Positions 42,852 through 54,039 of a stretch of DNA of 64,000 nucleotides are shown here, in pieces. The stretch is from Hyposmocoma kahamanoa (Eukaryota; Arthropoda; Insecta; Lepidoptera; Cosmopterigidae). Numbering within the stretch: position 1 is the stretch's first letter; the number at the start of each line of letters is the position of its first letter. The position numbers and the translations under genes were made by a program. The notes under the pieces were generated by a model, which did not search any database, was not told where the DNA came from, and was given only the letters and a program-made list of their open reading frames with translations. Location: the NCBI RefSeq assembly GCF_003589595.1, contig NW_020654080.1, positions 1,738,482-1,802,481 on the forward strand, given 5' to 3'.

Positions 42852-43835
42852 TATAACATAGGACGTAGCTTGGGTAGTACATCATAATAATATCATTCAT
42901 AACTTTACAGTATATTTAATTTCGAAGCTTTGTTCTGGACAAAGCTTTCGTCCAGAACAAAGGACTGTCTGCATTCAAGGGAAAATGTATTTGTTTAATT
43001 ATTAGGAATCCTCCATATGATATATCGCCATATCATATTGGTGTTAGGAAATGTTGTTGTTAGGATAATTTGCGTGTTGTTTTAATTTGTTCAAAGAAAG
43101 TAAGAAAGTTTGGTGGAACATGGATAGCTGCAGGACGAGGACTAAGGCAGCTGGGAAGTCAATATTGATGTTACCCAGTGGACGTCCGATTGGTGCTCAA
43201 GCCTGTGTCGTCGTCGTAGCAGCGTGCACGTTGAAGATTGTTTAGTGATGCATTTAGAAAGTTTTAGTAATGATGTTTAAAGATTTTGTAGGAGCATTCA
43301 GCCAAGCTAGGGTAGCTGAAATAAAGAGTTAGGATTTAGATAGGATACCTAAATAGCGAGGGTTTTAGATGAAATAAAGTGCCAGGATTCAGATAGGTTA
43401 CCTAAATAACTAGAATAGGTAACGAATAATTATATTTTGAATTGTTTGATTAGGATGTGGTCATAGTCTGTTTTGAGATAGGTTTTTGACAGATTAAAGC
43501 CATAGCCTCTCAGTGGTTTTGTTCTTCCGAGCAGTGTGTGGCTAGCCGTATCGCTAAAGACTGATCACTTATGTATGTTGCCTATCATAGGTAGGGCACT
43601 AGCTAAGGATGTTCACCCTTTCAGTTATGAGGAAGAGGGATGTAGTACAGGCAGCTTAGGTCTTGTATTTAGAACTGTAAGAATAATAGAGTGTTGATGT
43701 CAGACAGACATATAGGAGTTCTGGAAAAAGCTTTGAAATTGAAGATACGTATAAAGTTATAATTATGATATAATCGTCGTTTATATTTATAAAGTACCTC
43801 TCGCTACGCAAGCCCAAGCTACGTCCTATGTTATA
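42852..43835. repeat. 0.98-kb segment bounded by perfect 23-bp inverted repeats
   Basis: The 23 bases at 42852-42874, including ACATAGGACGTAGCTTGGG, are the exact reverse complement of 43813-43835. The interior is non-coding as far as I can see. It contains a perfect 13-bp hairpin (42928-42940/42950-42962) and two tandem copies of about 57 bp (43317-43420) with GATTTAGATAGGATACCTAA. It may be an unknown DNA element or a chance arrangement of two fragments of one repeat. Confidence 0.6.
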
Positions 43836-44019
43836 CTACCTTGCCCAACGCATTAGCACAGCCATACAAGGAGGAACGCAGGCAGCATCTTGGGCATCTT
43901 GCCGCGGGGACCCAATTTTATTCATAAAATGTATTTTAATCCTAGTTTTAGTTTCTAGTATTTAAGTTTTTACTGTAACATACCTGTATGTTTAACTTAT
44001 TGTCCAATAAAAACCAGTT
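43836..44019. other. Unassigned DNA
   Basis: Nothing recognised. Confidence 0.35.
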
Positions 44020-44240
44020 TTTAACCCACTTCAAAAAAAAGGAGGTTTCAGATTTGTCCGTGAATTGCAGATCAAGTTTGAAAATTCTTTTTTTTGTTTC
44101 AAAGAGTGCACTCTCGTGGTGGTCCGATTGTTACCAAGTCAGAATCTAAAGATCCATGGAAATCGAGGAATATCCTCAAATTTTACAGGCACGTTAGTGT
44201 ACTGTAGTCTAGGCTCTACTCTATGAGTAGAATCACTGGC
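44020..44240 (+). repeat. Repeat-I (Repeat-H-like) copy 1
   Basis: Opens TTTTTAACCCACTTCAAAAA like Repeat-H, but continues with GTGGTGGTCCGATTGTTACC, AAGTCAGAATCTAAAGATCC and ATGGAAATCGAGGAATATCC. Confidence 0.6.
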
Positions 44241-44394
44241 TGAATGAATAGTTTTGTAATTAGAATGTTTTTGAAAATGAAGTGAGAAACGAATGGAGCA
44301 GCTTGGAAGATCGAAATGTAACTCAACACTATAAGCATGTAAAAAAGTGCATTAAAGTATATTTTGAAGATTATTCCAGCTACGCCTCAGTTAC

Positions 44395-44770
44395 AGTACT
44401 TACCGATTTCTTCGTCAATTGTGGACTGATTTTGAAAATTCTTTGTTTGTTTGAATCGGTATTATACTCTCAAGGTGGCCCCTTATGCCGACGATACTGT
44501 TCCCGGTTTGTTTAGGCTATCACAAATAAATATTTTCTGCAAACAAAAGTAGACTTTTCATTTGACACAATTCATGTAATTAACCTTTAATCAAGAAATC
44601 ACCGTCACTATGACAACCAGAAAAGAAAATACAAAATATACAAAGGACTCCGTAACAGTTCCATTGTCACCAAGAAGTCAGAATGTGATGAGGGGATCCC
44701 ATGGAAATCAAAAAAAGCCGATTAGTCAACTTTTGAGGTTGGGTTTTTCTTTTCAATGAAAATGTTATAG
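44395..44770 (+). repeat. Repeat-I copy 2, split
   Basis: TGATTTTGAAAATTCTTTGT and TACTCTCAAGGTGGCCCCTT (44430-44485), then CATTGTCACCAAGAAGTCAG and CCCATGGAAATC (44660-44715), follow the order of the first copy with about 170 bp of other sequence between. Confidence 0.55.
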
Positions 44771-45539
44771 AAATATCCTTGTTTACGCATTAATTCAAAT
44801 AAATGTAAGTTTTTGCTAAATTACAAAGGAAGGATCTTTTTACTTGATGTTTATTTATTTTGCCATAGACTCAAACTTAAGAGGCACTGCAAATTGCGAG
44901 ACAAGACAGCGTAGTCGGTAAGTTGCGATGAGTACCAAATAGCAATTTTTGTAACTAATTTATTTTCCATTGACGAGCTGCAATTTAACAAAGCTACTCT
45001 AATTTCTACTGATAACAAACAAATCAACTAGATGGCGCTTATTGCATAATTTTTTATAAACAATGCTGGCTATTCTTTTATTTTGTTTAGGATTAGCGCC
45101 ATCTATTCATGTCAGCAATGGTTAATTAGCAAATTAGTTTGTAACAAACAATACCGACTATAGTCTTTAATTATTCTTTATTGTTACCAGATCGCATCAC
45201 TTCCAATTTTTTAATGCTGTCTGCAATTGTCATAGGAATACAGTTATATTAATGTCTTACTTTGTATTGTTTATAAATAATGTTGTTAATCTGTTTTCTG
45301 TAATCTTTACCATTAGAATAAAAATAAAATACTTTGCTGCTGTCAACTTCTATATAACTTGTGTTTCTACAAATAATGTTATGAATTATTCATAATTCTG
45401 TTAATGCGGTATTTTTGTAATTTAGTATGATTTAAAGTATTGTACTGGCCAGCGTGTAGCGCTAACCGCGGACTGCAGGTGGTAAACCGCTATTTGTACA
45501 GACTGCAGTGTCTTTCTTTTAGTTTTTATTCAAGTAAAT
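44771..45539. other. Mostly unassigned
   Basis: TAGATGGCGCT near 45031 and AGCGCCATCTA near 45099 are inverted copies of an 11-mer around a 57-bp spacer. Nothing else recognised. Confidence 0.4.
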
Positions 45540-45985
45540 AAGTGGGCATTTGACCTGCATCTCACCTCAAGTGACGATGAAGCATGCTCACTTAAATAGT
45601 GCCTATTCATTTACGCCTTGAAAAGGCCCAAGTTATAGCGTTCGGAGAACAAGTCTGCAGGCAAGGAATTCCACTTCTTCGCCGTTCGCCATATAAATGT
45701 AGAAGCGTAACGCTTCGTGCGAATCTTTGGAATATCCACAACATAGGGGTGGAACCCCAGCCTACGTCTAGTCCCGCAGATGGAATCCGTGATAATATCC
45801 TGTAGAATACCGATAAGTAGGCAACTTTACGGCGGCTCCAAGGCTCTGCAGCTTTGTCTCTACTAAATCAGCCTCTTGTCACGCTTTTCTAGTGAATCCA
45901 GTGTGGCCAGTTGGTATTTAGCAGAACCATCCCATAAGTGGCAGCAGTACCCCTTAATACGATATAATGCTGCAGCTTGTGGTTT
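45540..45985 (-). pseudogene. LINE-b: reverse-transcriptase C-terminus, degraded
   Basis: On the minus strand, 'CCHLWDGSAKYQLATLDSL' is encoded near 45985-45900, followed downstream by the same tail and 3' UTR as the 20.0 and 56.2 kb copies (plus-strand AAGCGTAACGCTTCGTGCGA, TAGTGCCTATTC). Indels break the frame. Confidence 0.75.
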
Positions 45986-46811
45986 GGAGTATGCAGAGTT
46001 GCTAGGAAAAGCTCTTGAGCTGTAAAAGAGTTTTGAGAGTGTACAATTATTTTAAGGTGACTCTAATATAACTTGAGTGTATTTTATTAATTTTTATAGG
46101 AAGTGAAAATCTTTGTTTACAGTGTTCTAGAGCAAGAGTAGGGTATTATTTCATATACGTATTCCTCAAATAACGAAGAAAACTTGAATAAAATTGTTAA
46201 ACAAATGCAACCTAAAGTATGGTGAAATAATATTTTAGGTTGTTTCTTCATGTTACTTATTAGAAAACTTGATTTGTGTTTTTCAATAGTTCCTACTAGT
46301 ATTGGATTTATTAATGTTCTATGTTCAATTATTCTCCTCTAAAACATCGAAGAAAATGTGGTATGAAATATATGAGAAGAGAAGTCAAAAATACTAAAGG
46401 AATAAGAATTAAAAATGATGTGTTCACACAAAAAATAAGAAAATCGACTCTGTCATTCCCCATTTCCGCAACATTAATAAAACCTTATAATTACTACGTT
46501 GCACATTCGTAGTAATATTGATTTCGTGTAACGTTATACGGCTATAAGCATTTAAAAAATATGTATTAGTCGGGCAGACACTCCCCACTATAAATTAGTG
46601 TATTTAATTATGAATTTCTTAAGTACGAGATAAAATATATTTGAACAACCTGACTGAGCCTGCCCAGGTCATATGTAACGCTAACAATTTTATTTCTTTT
46701 ATAGTTTGCCTAGAGAAGTTTTGGACAGAGGCTTTCATTTATAATTATAACTTATTTATGTAAACACCCTTCTTCAGAAAGAAGTAAGAAACTGAGTTTA
46801 ATCTATGCCCG
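45986..46811. other. Unassigned AT-rich DNA
   Basis: Nothing recognised. Confidence 0.4.
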
Positions 46812-47233
46812 GCATCGAATATATAACTAGAAATAGAGACGAAATGTTTGAAAACTATTCTGCCAAATCATTACGGTGACAACTGCGCTCCGATTGGCCA
46901 GCCTGAATTCGAAACAATTGACGGGTGTCGTCAATTGTTTGTCACTTCAAATCGACCAGTTTAGCTTTGCTATTTTTCCCACACCACCGAATGGAACAGG
47001 CCCCCATTGTTAGAGATACTATCTATATTACAATAAATACAGAATATTTTTGGAATATACGGAGACACACAGGTCAGTTGTTGGCGCTGTACTCTAATTC
47101 TAATTTGCGATTTTAGCGCAAACGAGAATTGATATTTAAAAGTTGATATAAGGCCCTGACGAATATAATCCATCCCTGGCAACTCGCCAGGGATGGATTA
47201 TTTCGCCCCAATTTCTGGTTACATACTCGACGA
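46812..47233 (+). mobile_element. MITE-G copy 3, both ends present
   Basis: Left end GCATCGAATATATAACTAGA and right end CTGGTTACATACTCGACG are inverted repeats of about 30 bp. Flanks ATGCCCGG and ACGCCCGG suggest an 8-9 bp target duplication. Interior words TTTTCCCACACCACCGAATG and GCAAACGAGAATTGATATTT match the other two copies. Confidence 0.82.
47166..47200. repeat. Perfect 15-bp inverted repeat with 5-nt loop inside MITE-G
   Basis: TAATCCATCCCTGGC (47166-47180) and GCCAGGGATGGATTA (47186-47200) flank AACTC. Only the right arm exists in the other MITE-G copies. Confidence 0.95.
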
Positions 47234-47329
47234 CGCCCGGCCAAATGTATGTATTTGTTAACATTCACTAATCAGATAATTAAACTACTCATAACGTTTT
47301 TTTAAATTACTATACAATATGGACTGACG

Positions 47330-47435
47330 ACCTTGCTATAGATGCAAGAATCCGCTGGATGCCAGAAGCTGGCAGGTCTTTGTGTCGGCCTATGTCCAGC
47401 AGTGTACGACTTTCGGCTGAAATAACAATGACATG
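47330..47435 (+). pseudogene. RTE-type LINE 3' end
   Basis: GGCCTATGTCCAGCAGTGTA and TTTCGGCTGAAATAACAATG are the last coding and tail bases of the RTE family ('EAYVQQWT' region), the counterpart of the reversed end at 14463. Confidence 0.65.
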
Positions 47436-47474
47436 CAGCATGTAATATTATTTGAACACCTATATGTATTTTTT

Positions 47475-47690
47475 TCGCGAAGCAGTAATATGAGTTCCAG
47501 TTTTGTAAGGTAAGGGTGCAGGTGAAATTGCAGGCGCATGGGACTTGGCAATATATGTCTCAGGGTGACGAGCGCAGTGGCATATTTTTGCGATTTAAGG
47601 CGCCGAGTGGCAAATGTTATGAATAGGCGTGTCGCTTACCACCAGGTGCGCGATCTTGTTCGTCCCGTCCCTTGATATCATAAAAAAAAT
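47475..47690 (+). repeat. SINE-A copy, 5' truncated
   Basis: AAGCAGTAATATGAGTTCCA start, GGACTTGGCAATATATGTCT, and the end CGTCCCTTGATATCATAAAA. Followed at 47698-47745 by a tRNA-like scrap (TGCTGGTCTGTCACGCACAG) resembling a SINE-B head. Confidence 0.8.
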
Positions 47691-47745
47691 CGTACTTACC
47701 ATGCTGGTCTGTCACGCACAGGTCCTGGGTTTGATTACGGTGCAA

Positions 47746-48157
47746 CTTTATCAAGATGCAGATGTTCTCTCTGTTCGTCAAATTTATATTCTGCACACTG
47801 TACTTCGACAACACTCCAGTATACGTATTGATAATTATATTAGAGTATCCACAGCTAGAAGATCCTATGCAGTATGTAAGACATATATGGTTAGTACTTC
47901 CTTTGCGTCGAGGTTCTATCATTCTAGGAGTGGGAGATTGTACAATTTTATAAATAAAAATTAAATATAGTAAATTTATGTAAAAACGTAAGCAAAAATA
48001 AAATAACCGAGAGAGTACTTGAAATATTAACATAGTTATAAAATGTCTACTAAATCACAGTAAATAAAAAAAAAACACTAGTAGTTCTGTCAATAACAAA
48101 TGGAAGTAATCGCAACTGTCTAAGATTATTAGGCAATAAAGTTGGAGATTCTTCCCG
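47746..48157. other. Unassigned AT-rich DNA
   Basis: Nothing recognised. Confidence 0.4.
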
Positions 48158-48312
48158 AACGATTCACAGCCGAACGGTTATCATGCTCGGCTGTCACGCA
48201 GGGGTTCCACATTCGATTCCCGAGACGTGGGAAATATTTGCACGGCCCATTTATTTGTCTCGAGAGTTTGGGTGTCTATGAGTGTGTATCAGTGGCATCC
48301 GCGAAACAGGGT
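48158..48312 (+). repeat. SINE-B copy, tail truncated
   Basis: CACAGCCGAACGGTTATCAT head, B box CATTCGATTCCCGAG, body TCGAGAGTTTGGGTG. Confidence 0.82.
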
Positions 48313-49431
48313 TTATTTTTACTTATTTGGATTTGTCATTTTAAAATTCGGATTCATCTGTAATACATTTTTTTAGTCAATAATGTGTTTAACTGCTTTT
48401 TAATAAGTAATAGCATAGGGCAAATTTTTGGCGGCATTATAAAAATACTGTGTTTGGTCGTCGTTGCAATAAATTAAAAGTCTCTGTTCACTCATATTAC
48501 ACTGTAGATATCGTCGGATGGTCGAACGCGGGCGTCTCCGAGATCGTAGCGGAGATTACACTCGTATAAACATTATAAATTATATTTATTACGCCATATT
48601 CGGCCGTCGATATTTGTTTAATTCTATCAAAGACGGACGCACGCGCGCCACGCCTCCTGTGAAGGTCGATTTCCAAATCGAAGATTCGAGTTTTGTGTAT
48701 CGATTTTTTTTAATCGATTATTTGTCTGCAATTTGTGTTTTATTATTGTAGGTAGTAGAAGTATGTTCCAAAGACTATTAACTCTTTCAATTTTTTTTAT
48801 TATTTATTTGTTGAACGTGCCAAAACAATATCTCAAAAAAACACTAAAATCCACCACTAACATCCAAACCACACATCTATACAAAATCTTCGCGGCACTA
48901 CTTGCTGGCTCAGACAAAACAGAGTGAAACCACCCAACATTAAATGTACGGAATCGGACTGCGCCGGATAGGTTCCGTCCGAACACACTCCATGAGCACA
49001 TCCCTCACTCTTCGCAATTTGGTCACCCTCCGCATTAAATACAAAATTTTTTTAAAGGAACGTGTCCGGATTGAAGCCTATGCGCGCTGACAATTTGACT
49101 CCTGCTTAATTTAACATGGTTAAACTCTCGCAGATCTTTATTAATAAAGGGTATCCAGGCAGGGCCTACTATGTCCCTTGGGCTGGTTACTCATGTCAAG
49201 GACTCTCCTTGTCATGTGATCAGGCGGTCGTATATGGCCTGCATAAAAAATACTTGAATCATATGCTGTGTGGCACAACATCGGCCAGGTCCGTAGCCAG
49301 GTCGGTTTTGGGGGCTAAAATTAAAACGTTAAAACCTTGTAGATATTTGAAAACTATAAAATAATAAAATAAAAATTAATATATTTATCATGTAAATTAA
49401 ACAAAAGACAATATTACAACATATATCGTTT
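48313..49431. other. Unassigned, 1.1 kb, partly GC-richer
   Basis: CGAACGCGGGCGTCTCCGAG near 48525 and ACGCACGCGCGCCACGCCTC near 48637 are CpG-rich. No family or frame was recognised. Confidence 0.35.
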
Positions 49432-49650
49432 AAATAGCAGTGGAGCTCCTTGAAAAGAGTTTCGTCGAGTGAAGTAGGTATTGCCACCACACTTATTTCA
49501 GCCGCAATTCAAAAAGATAGGCATATGGGACTTGTCAACTTATGTCTCAGGGTGACGGGCGCAGTGGCAGTGCTCCTAGTCTTTGCGACTGAAAGCTCTG
49601 AGTGGCACTGCAATTGTTATGGATAGGCGGTTGCAATTATAAAAAAATTA
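49432..49650 (+). repeat. SINE-A copy
   Basis: TAGCAGTGGAGCTCCTTGAA start; GGGACTTGTCAACTTATGTC; the 3' end is cut short before the CAGGCGCACGAC motif, then A-run. Confidence 0.82.
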
Positions 49651-49696
49651 CATCGCACTTACGGTGAAACACAGGCTAAATTGCAAAAATTGTGAA

Positions 49697-49935
49697 AATG
49701 ACTTAACATAGGAAATGAAACTGTTTTTCCGGATTTAACTCGCGTATATTTGTTTTTTTAAACAAACCGACGTTTCGGGCCCTTTACAGGTCCCATGGTC
49801 ACGATTGACTCGGCTGACCATGGGACTTGTAAAAGACCTGAAAAAACAAATATACGCTATTTAAATCCGGAAAAACAGTTTCATTTCCTATGTGTAACAA
49901 TCGCGAAAACCTAAGAACGTGATAATGACTTAACA
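49697..49935 (+). mobile_element. Element P copy, most complete, 12-bp target duplications
   Basis: Body 49709-49923. Left arm reads AGGAAATGAAAC, TTTTCCGGATTTAA, CCGACGTTTCGGGCCC, CCATGGTCAC. The right arm reverses this as GACCATGGGAC, TTTAAATCCGGAAAAAC and GTTTCATTTCCT, with the CGAAACGTCGG part deleted. Then follows CAATCGCGAAAACCTAAGAA. Flanks AATGACTTAACA (49697-49708 and 49924-49935) are identical. Confidence 0.88.
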
Positions 49936-50130
49936 ATTAAATTTATACGCTATTACAGCAAAATGGCTACAGTCGAAATCGTATGAGGAAACCGAAGATC
50001 TATTAGAACATTTGCCTTAAATACACTACTTTCCTAATCTATGGCAACAGTTGAGCAGTGAAACACACACACACACACAATTAGAAGTTAAGAATGTTGA
50101 AAATTGTTAAAAATTTGTTTTTTTTTTTGT
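49936..50130. other. Unassigned DNA with a short (CA) tract
   Basis: ACACACACACACACA at about 50064; otherwise nothing recognised. Confidence 0.4.
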
Positions 50131-50437
50131 TTTTTTTTTTATAATATCAAGTGACGGGACGAACAAGTCGTGCGCCTGATGGTAAGCTAAACGCCTGTCC
50201 ATAACACTTGCAGAGCCACTCAGAGCTTTAAATCGCAATGATCTTAGTGGTACTGCCACTGTGCCCGTCACCCTGAGACGTAAATTGACAAGTCTCATGT
50301 GCCTGTAGTTTCACCAGCACCCTTACCCTTCAAGACTGGAACACAATAATGCTGACATTACTGCTTGGCGGCAGAAAAAGGTAAGATGGCAGTACTTCCC
50401 TGGACGAACCCTTTGACGAGGAACTCTACTGCCACTA
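50131..50437 (-). repeat. SINE-A copy, full length
   Basis: Complete minus-strand copy from a T-run and ATAATATCAAGTGACGGGAC to CTCTACTGCCACTAAAA. It is the best template in the window for a family consensus. Confidence 0.9.
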
Positions 50438-50514
50438 AAACTTTGTTTTGGCGTTTGAAAATGTGAAAATTAAACACTAAATTAAGTATAAGTTAAAAAT
50501 ATTAAGTGTGCATT

Positions 50515-50615
50515 TATAGCTATAGAAGAGCGGTGTCTCCTGACACAGGCTTGTAAAGCTTAATAGGAGGTACCATCCACTGTTAATATATAGTTCATTA
50601 TTACTGAAATAAACA
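50515..50615 (+). repeat. LINE 3' UTR fragment (family M)
   Basis: GAAGAGCGGTGTCTCCTGAC and ATAGTTCATTATTACTGAAATAAAC parallel 16815-16925. Confidence 0.45.
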
Positions 50616-52248
50616 TTTTATACGCAAAAATAGTGACATCGTACATTTTTCTTTATTTACCTTAGAAATTACGCTCCCTATGCTCATTTGTAATGAAATA
50701 TTTAAGAGCTCTTTGAATATGTTCATTAATACTAAAAACAAAAAAAAATCGACTAGTAGCTCAGTTTTTGTGCACTTTTGCAAATGCAAGTTAAATTGCA
50801 TCACACAATCAGTTTCATCGGAAGTGATGATGAATTACCATTCTATAACCGGGTAGTGTTTCGAAATGAATTTCATTGCTCTAGTATAGTATCTAATGTA
50901 AAATATTTACGAACAATACAACATTGAATATCATGGTAGTAACCATCGTGATACTTAATATTCAATAAATAAATAACAAACAAAGACATAAACCTGCATT
51001 CTCGGATTGCTTGTCGAACAGTCACTGTAAACATTTTCATTTGCTTAAGTACGTATTATATTACAGAACAGTAAAAGTGGTTTCAATATTTGAATTGTTA
51101 CAAACATTTTAATTTCATCGTGTGTATTTGGCAATAGTCATTCAACCAAACCGCTCTCGCGACTCCGGTTCGATTCCGTTGTGTTGTCACCTCGATTTTC
51201 TTTAAGTAAGGACCTAATTTGAAGGCTAATTAGACCTAAAAGGTAGTAAGAATAAAAGAGGACAGAGTTTTTTTGGCCTTTCTTTGCCGTGCTAGCCTTA
51301 CGCATACTGGGGAGTTAAACATGTTTTTAAGGGTTGTGAATTTGACAATCCGGCTTCATCACGTTGTTTTTCTTTGTAGTTAACGAGATGTGTTGCTATC
51401 AAACATTTCTAATAGTACGTAAAAAAATTAAGCCACAGGTATATGATGGTTATTGGGAACCAAATCATTAACCTTTCAATTGACAAGTAATCGTTGTCCC
51501 ACTGCACTCTGTGCTCTGACACTGGCTACGGACCTGCATCGTGCTACAACTGTGCGATTCTAATCCTTAAATATACCTAATTATAAAGCTAGTTATTAAT
51601 TATACAGGGCAAGTTAACTCCAGAACTTTATTTGTAAAGGTGATTGCCTTATGCAAATGGCTCACTTTCCGTAAGGTAGCGAACACACACCATGAGCGAG
51701 AGCGATTTGTAAACAAACGCTATTTGCGTTGCATTAGGTAGCACACGGTAGCCTTGTTGACTTTACTTTTATGTGGAACTTAACACTTTTGTACGCAATT
51801 TTGAACCTTAACGTTGAAGTTTTAATTCTGAGTTCTCTTTACATGGACAATCTAAAGGCCTTTCAATTGCGTAGTATTTTCAACTTTATTCTGAAAGGAA
51901 AACCATTGAATTTTCTTTAAGATCAAAGCGCAATATTGGCGGATGACTAATTCAAGAATTACAAAATCTTGTTAATGAATTGTAAGACATAATTTCAAAC
52001 GGTTATGGTATATTATTACATGGCAACAATAAACTAAAGTGCAATAATCAAATGCGAACAAATAGAAATTTAAATGAAGGAGCACGGTCTGTTTGTTAAG
52101 CTCATTATGTTGATTTTTGGATGAGTTTGTAATTAGATTCTGTGTTTGATGGCTTAGTTTCTGGAAATCAGATGATTCGAAGAATATTTTAGTGCACAAT
52201 TTGTAAATAATACATTTCTAGGAAGAAGAAACTATTCCTGTGGAGACA
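50616..52248. other. Unassigned AT-rich DNA, 1.6 kb
   Basis: GGTTCGATTCCG near 51169 is a B-box-like word in an otherwise unrecognised, degraded context. No gene or repeat was recognised elsewhere; this is the longest blank interval. Confidence 0.4.
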
Positions 52249-52425
52249 TTTTTTTATGATATGACGGGACGAACAAGTTGTGTGTCTGTTCGTAAGCTAA
52301 CTGTATAAAATATAAAAAAAACTGTGTAAATAAATTGACAAGTCCCATATGCAATTTCACCAGCTCTCTTACCATTCAAAACCGGCAGTATTTTCCTGGA
52401 CGAATTCGTTCACAAGGAAATTTTT
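52249..52425 (-). repeat. SINE-A copy, heavily deleted
   Basis: Plus-strand TGATATGACGGGACGAACAA and TTTCCTGGACGAATTCGTTC mark the two ends; the hairpin part between is replaced by TATAAAATATAAAAAAACTG. Confidence 0.72.
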
Positions 52426-52655
52426 CTCTCTCTGTACTCTTTAAATGTACATTGGTCAATATTTTGAAAAACTTGGATTAGACCTGTGGTGTCGGCCTAC
52501 GACCTGAACCTTCGGCTTAAAAGTGACCTTAATTTAACGGTAAACAAAAGCAACTTATAGAAAATAAACATGTGAATTTAATAAACAAATATTAGACAAC
52601 GTCGCATATGTTACCCATGGCGTTACTTCATGACGACGTTGCATACCAATAGTGA

Positions 52656-52665
52656 NNNNNNNNNN
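52656..52665. other. Assembly gap, 10 N
   Basis: Ten undetermined bases. Confidence 1.
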
Positions 52666-52721
52666 AAAATTGCCTTTTTAAAAACCTCCTTCCGACGGCC
52701 AGTTCCGTAATTCATACGTTG

Positions 52722-53573
52722 TTAGATAGATAGATAGATAGATAAACACTGATATAACACAAATACAGATTAAGCATAAAATAAAAAACAAAACATGATT
52801 GTCATAGCAGTGAAACGGCGCTGACTCAGCATATGCCAAAGTTTCCTAAGGCGCTGGTTTTCAGTCAGAACCAACGAGAGGGATTAAGTTGTTAGAAAGC
52901 AAAAATATAACGACTATGAGTATAGTTATACATTAACAATAATAATATACATGGTAAAGTGTAAATAGTGCATCTAAAATAACCTGTTTGACATGTAAGT
53001 GCATTTGCAAGTGTGAATATAATTACAGCTGTAGGTGTAGGTTATGACTGTAAAGAGGATTTAATGTTGTTTAATGTAATTAGTATTATCATATAATTAT
53101 ACACATAATAAGAATAGATCAAAGCAACAACAAAATTCGATTCTAGGCAGACTACGTTAAAGAATAAAAACACACTACACAGATTTTTGAAGTGAGAGTA
53201 GGTGTTGCCGGTACAGTGCTTTGAATTTGGGTTTGGATGTCTCGTTGCGTATAGGTGGTGGAATATTATTCCAGCACTTCGACGCCGAGTATTTGAAACT
53301 ACCTCGAAAAGCTGTAGTTCTATGTTGTGGTACCATAAGAACACAAGATCGGACAGATCGCTCTCTGTAGCGTACATTAACACTAGATGACCACATTAGT
53401 TTTTCATAAAGATATTCAGGTGTTCTAGTTTTTACTATATCGAATGTTCTGATCCCAAAGTAACTAAAGCACTTGAATGATGGAAATGGAAACAACGAGA
53501 TATTACTTTTGATACTGGATTTACGTACGTATACATACGTATATATGTACTGGATCGGGATAGTGTTTTGCAC
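52722..53573 (-). pseudogene. LINE-e: reverse-transcriptase C-terminus, long 3' UTR, (TATC)n tail
   Basis: The minus-strand frame 53175-53573 contains 'PEYLYEKLMWSSSVNVRYRE', 'LMVPQHRTTAFRGSFKYSAS', 'KCWNNIPPPIRN' and ends 'FKALYRQHLLSLQKSV'. The 3' UTR extends to a (GATA)5 tract at 52726-52745, which is a (TATC)n tail in sense. It includes a segment AAAACCAGCGCC (sense) also seen at 60590. The polymerase domain is missing. Confidence 0.8.
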
Positions 53574-53620
53574 TGTTCTGATTTATCTTCCCTATCTACC
53601 GACCCGAGACATAGGAAGTT
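53574..53620. other. Short unassigned spacer
   Basis: Nothing recognised. Confidence 0.3.
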
Positions 53621-53965
53621 CTATAGCTAGGATCGGCGGACTAAAGCACATAAGTCAAAATCCAACATCTATTTCAATCCATTTAAATTAATACATCTAC
53701 CGGCTAAAGCACACAAGTCAAATTCATTTAAATAAGAATAAGAAGTCTTTATTGCGTAAGCACCGAGACACACATAATCTTAAAATTAAAATACAATATC
53801 ATAAACTCTAAACTAAAATTTCCTTTCTCGAGGGATCTTTTTTAAATTTATCAGTCTTTTCCCACCTTCCAACACTACAAATAACACAAAAAATGTATAA
53901 TTATATATTAACAAATAAAGCACTTTTTTGACTTATGTGATTTAGTCTGCCGACCCTAGATATAG
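53621..53965. mobile_element. Candidate MITE with ~40-bp inverted repeats
   Basis: CTATAGCTAGGATCGGCGGA at 53621 pairs with the reversed right end at 53946-53965, and the match continues through ACTAAAGCACATAAGTCAAA with few mismatches. A third partial copy of GGCTAAAGCACACAAGTCAA lies inside at 53702. Part of the interior (53740-53810) resembles a LINE 3' UTR. Confidence 0.62.
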
Positions 53966-54039
53966 ACTACGGCCCCCTGCAAAACTAGGGTACGACGGGC
54001 ATCCGGACCAAGTTCTCCGCCAGTGATACGCCTACACGG

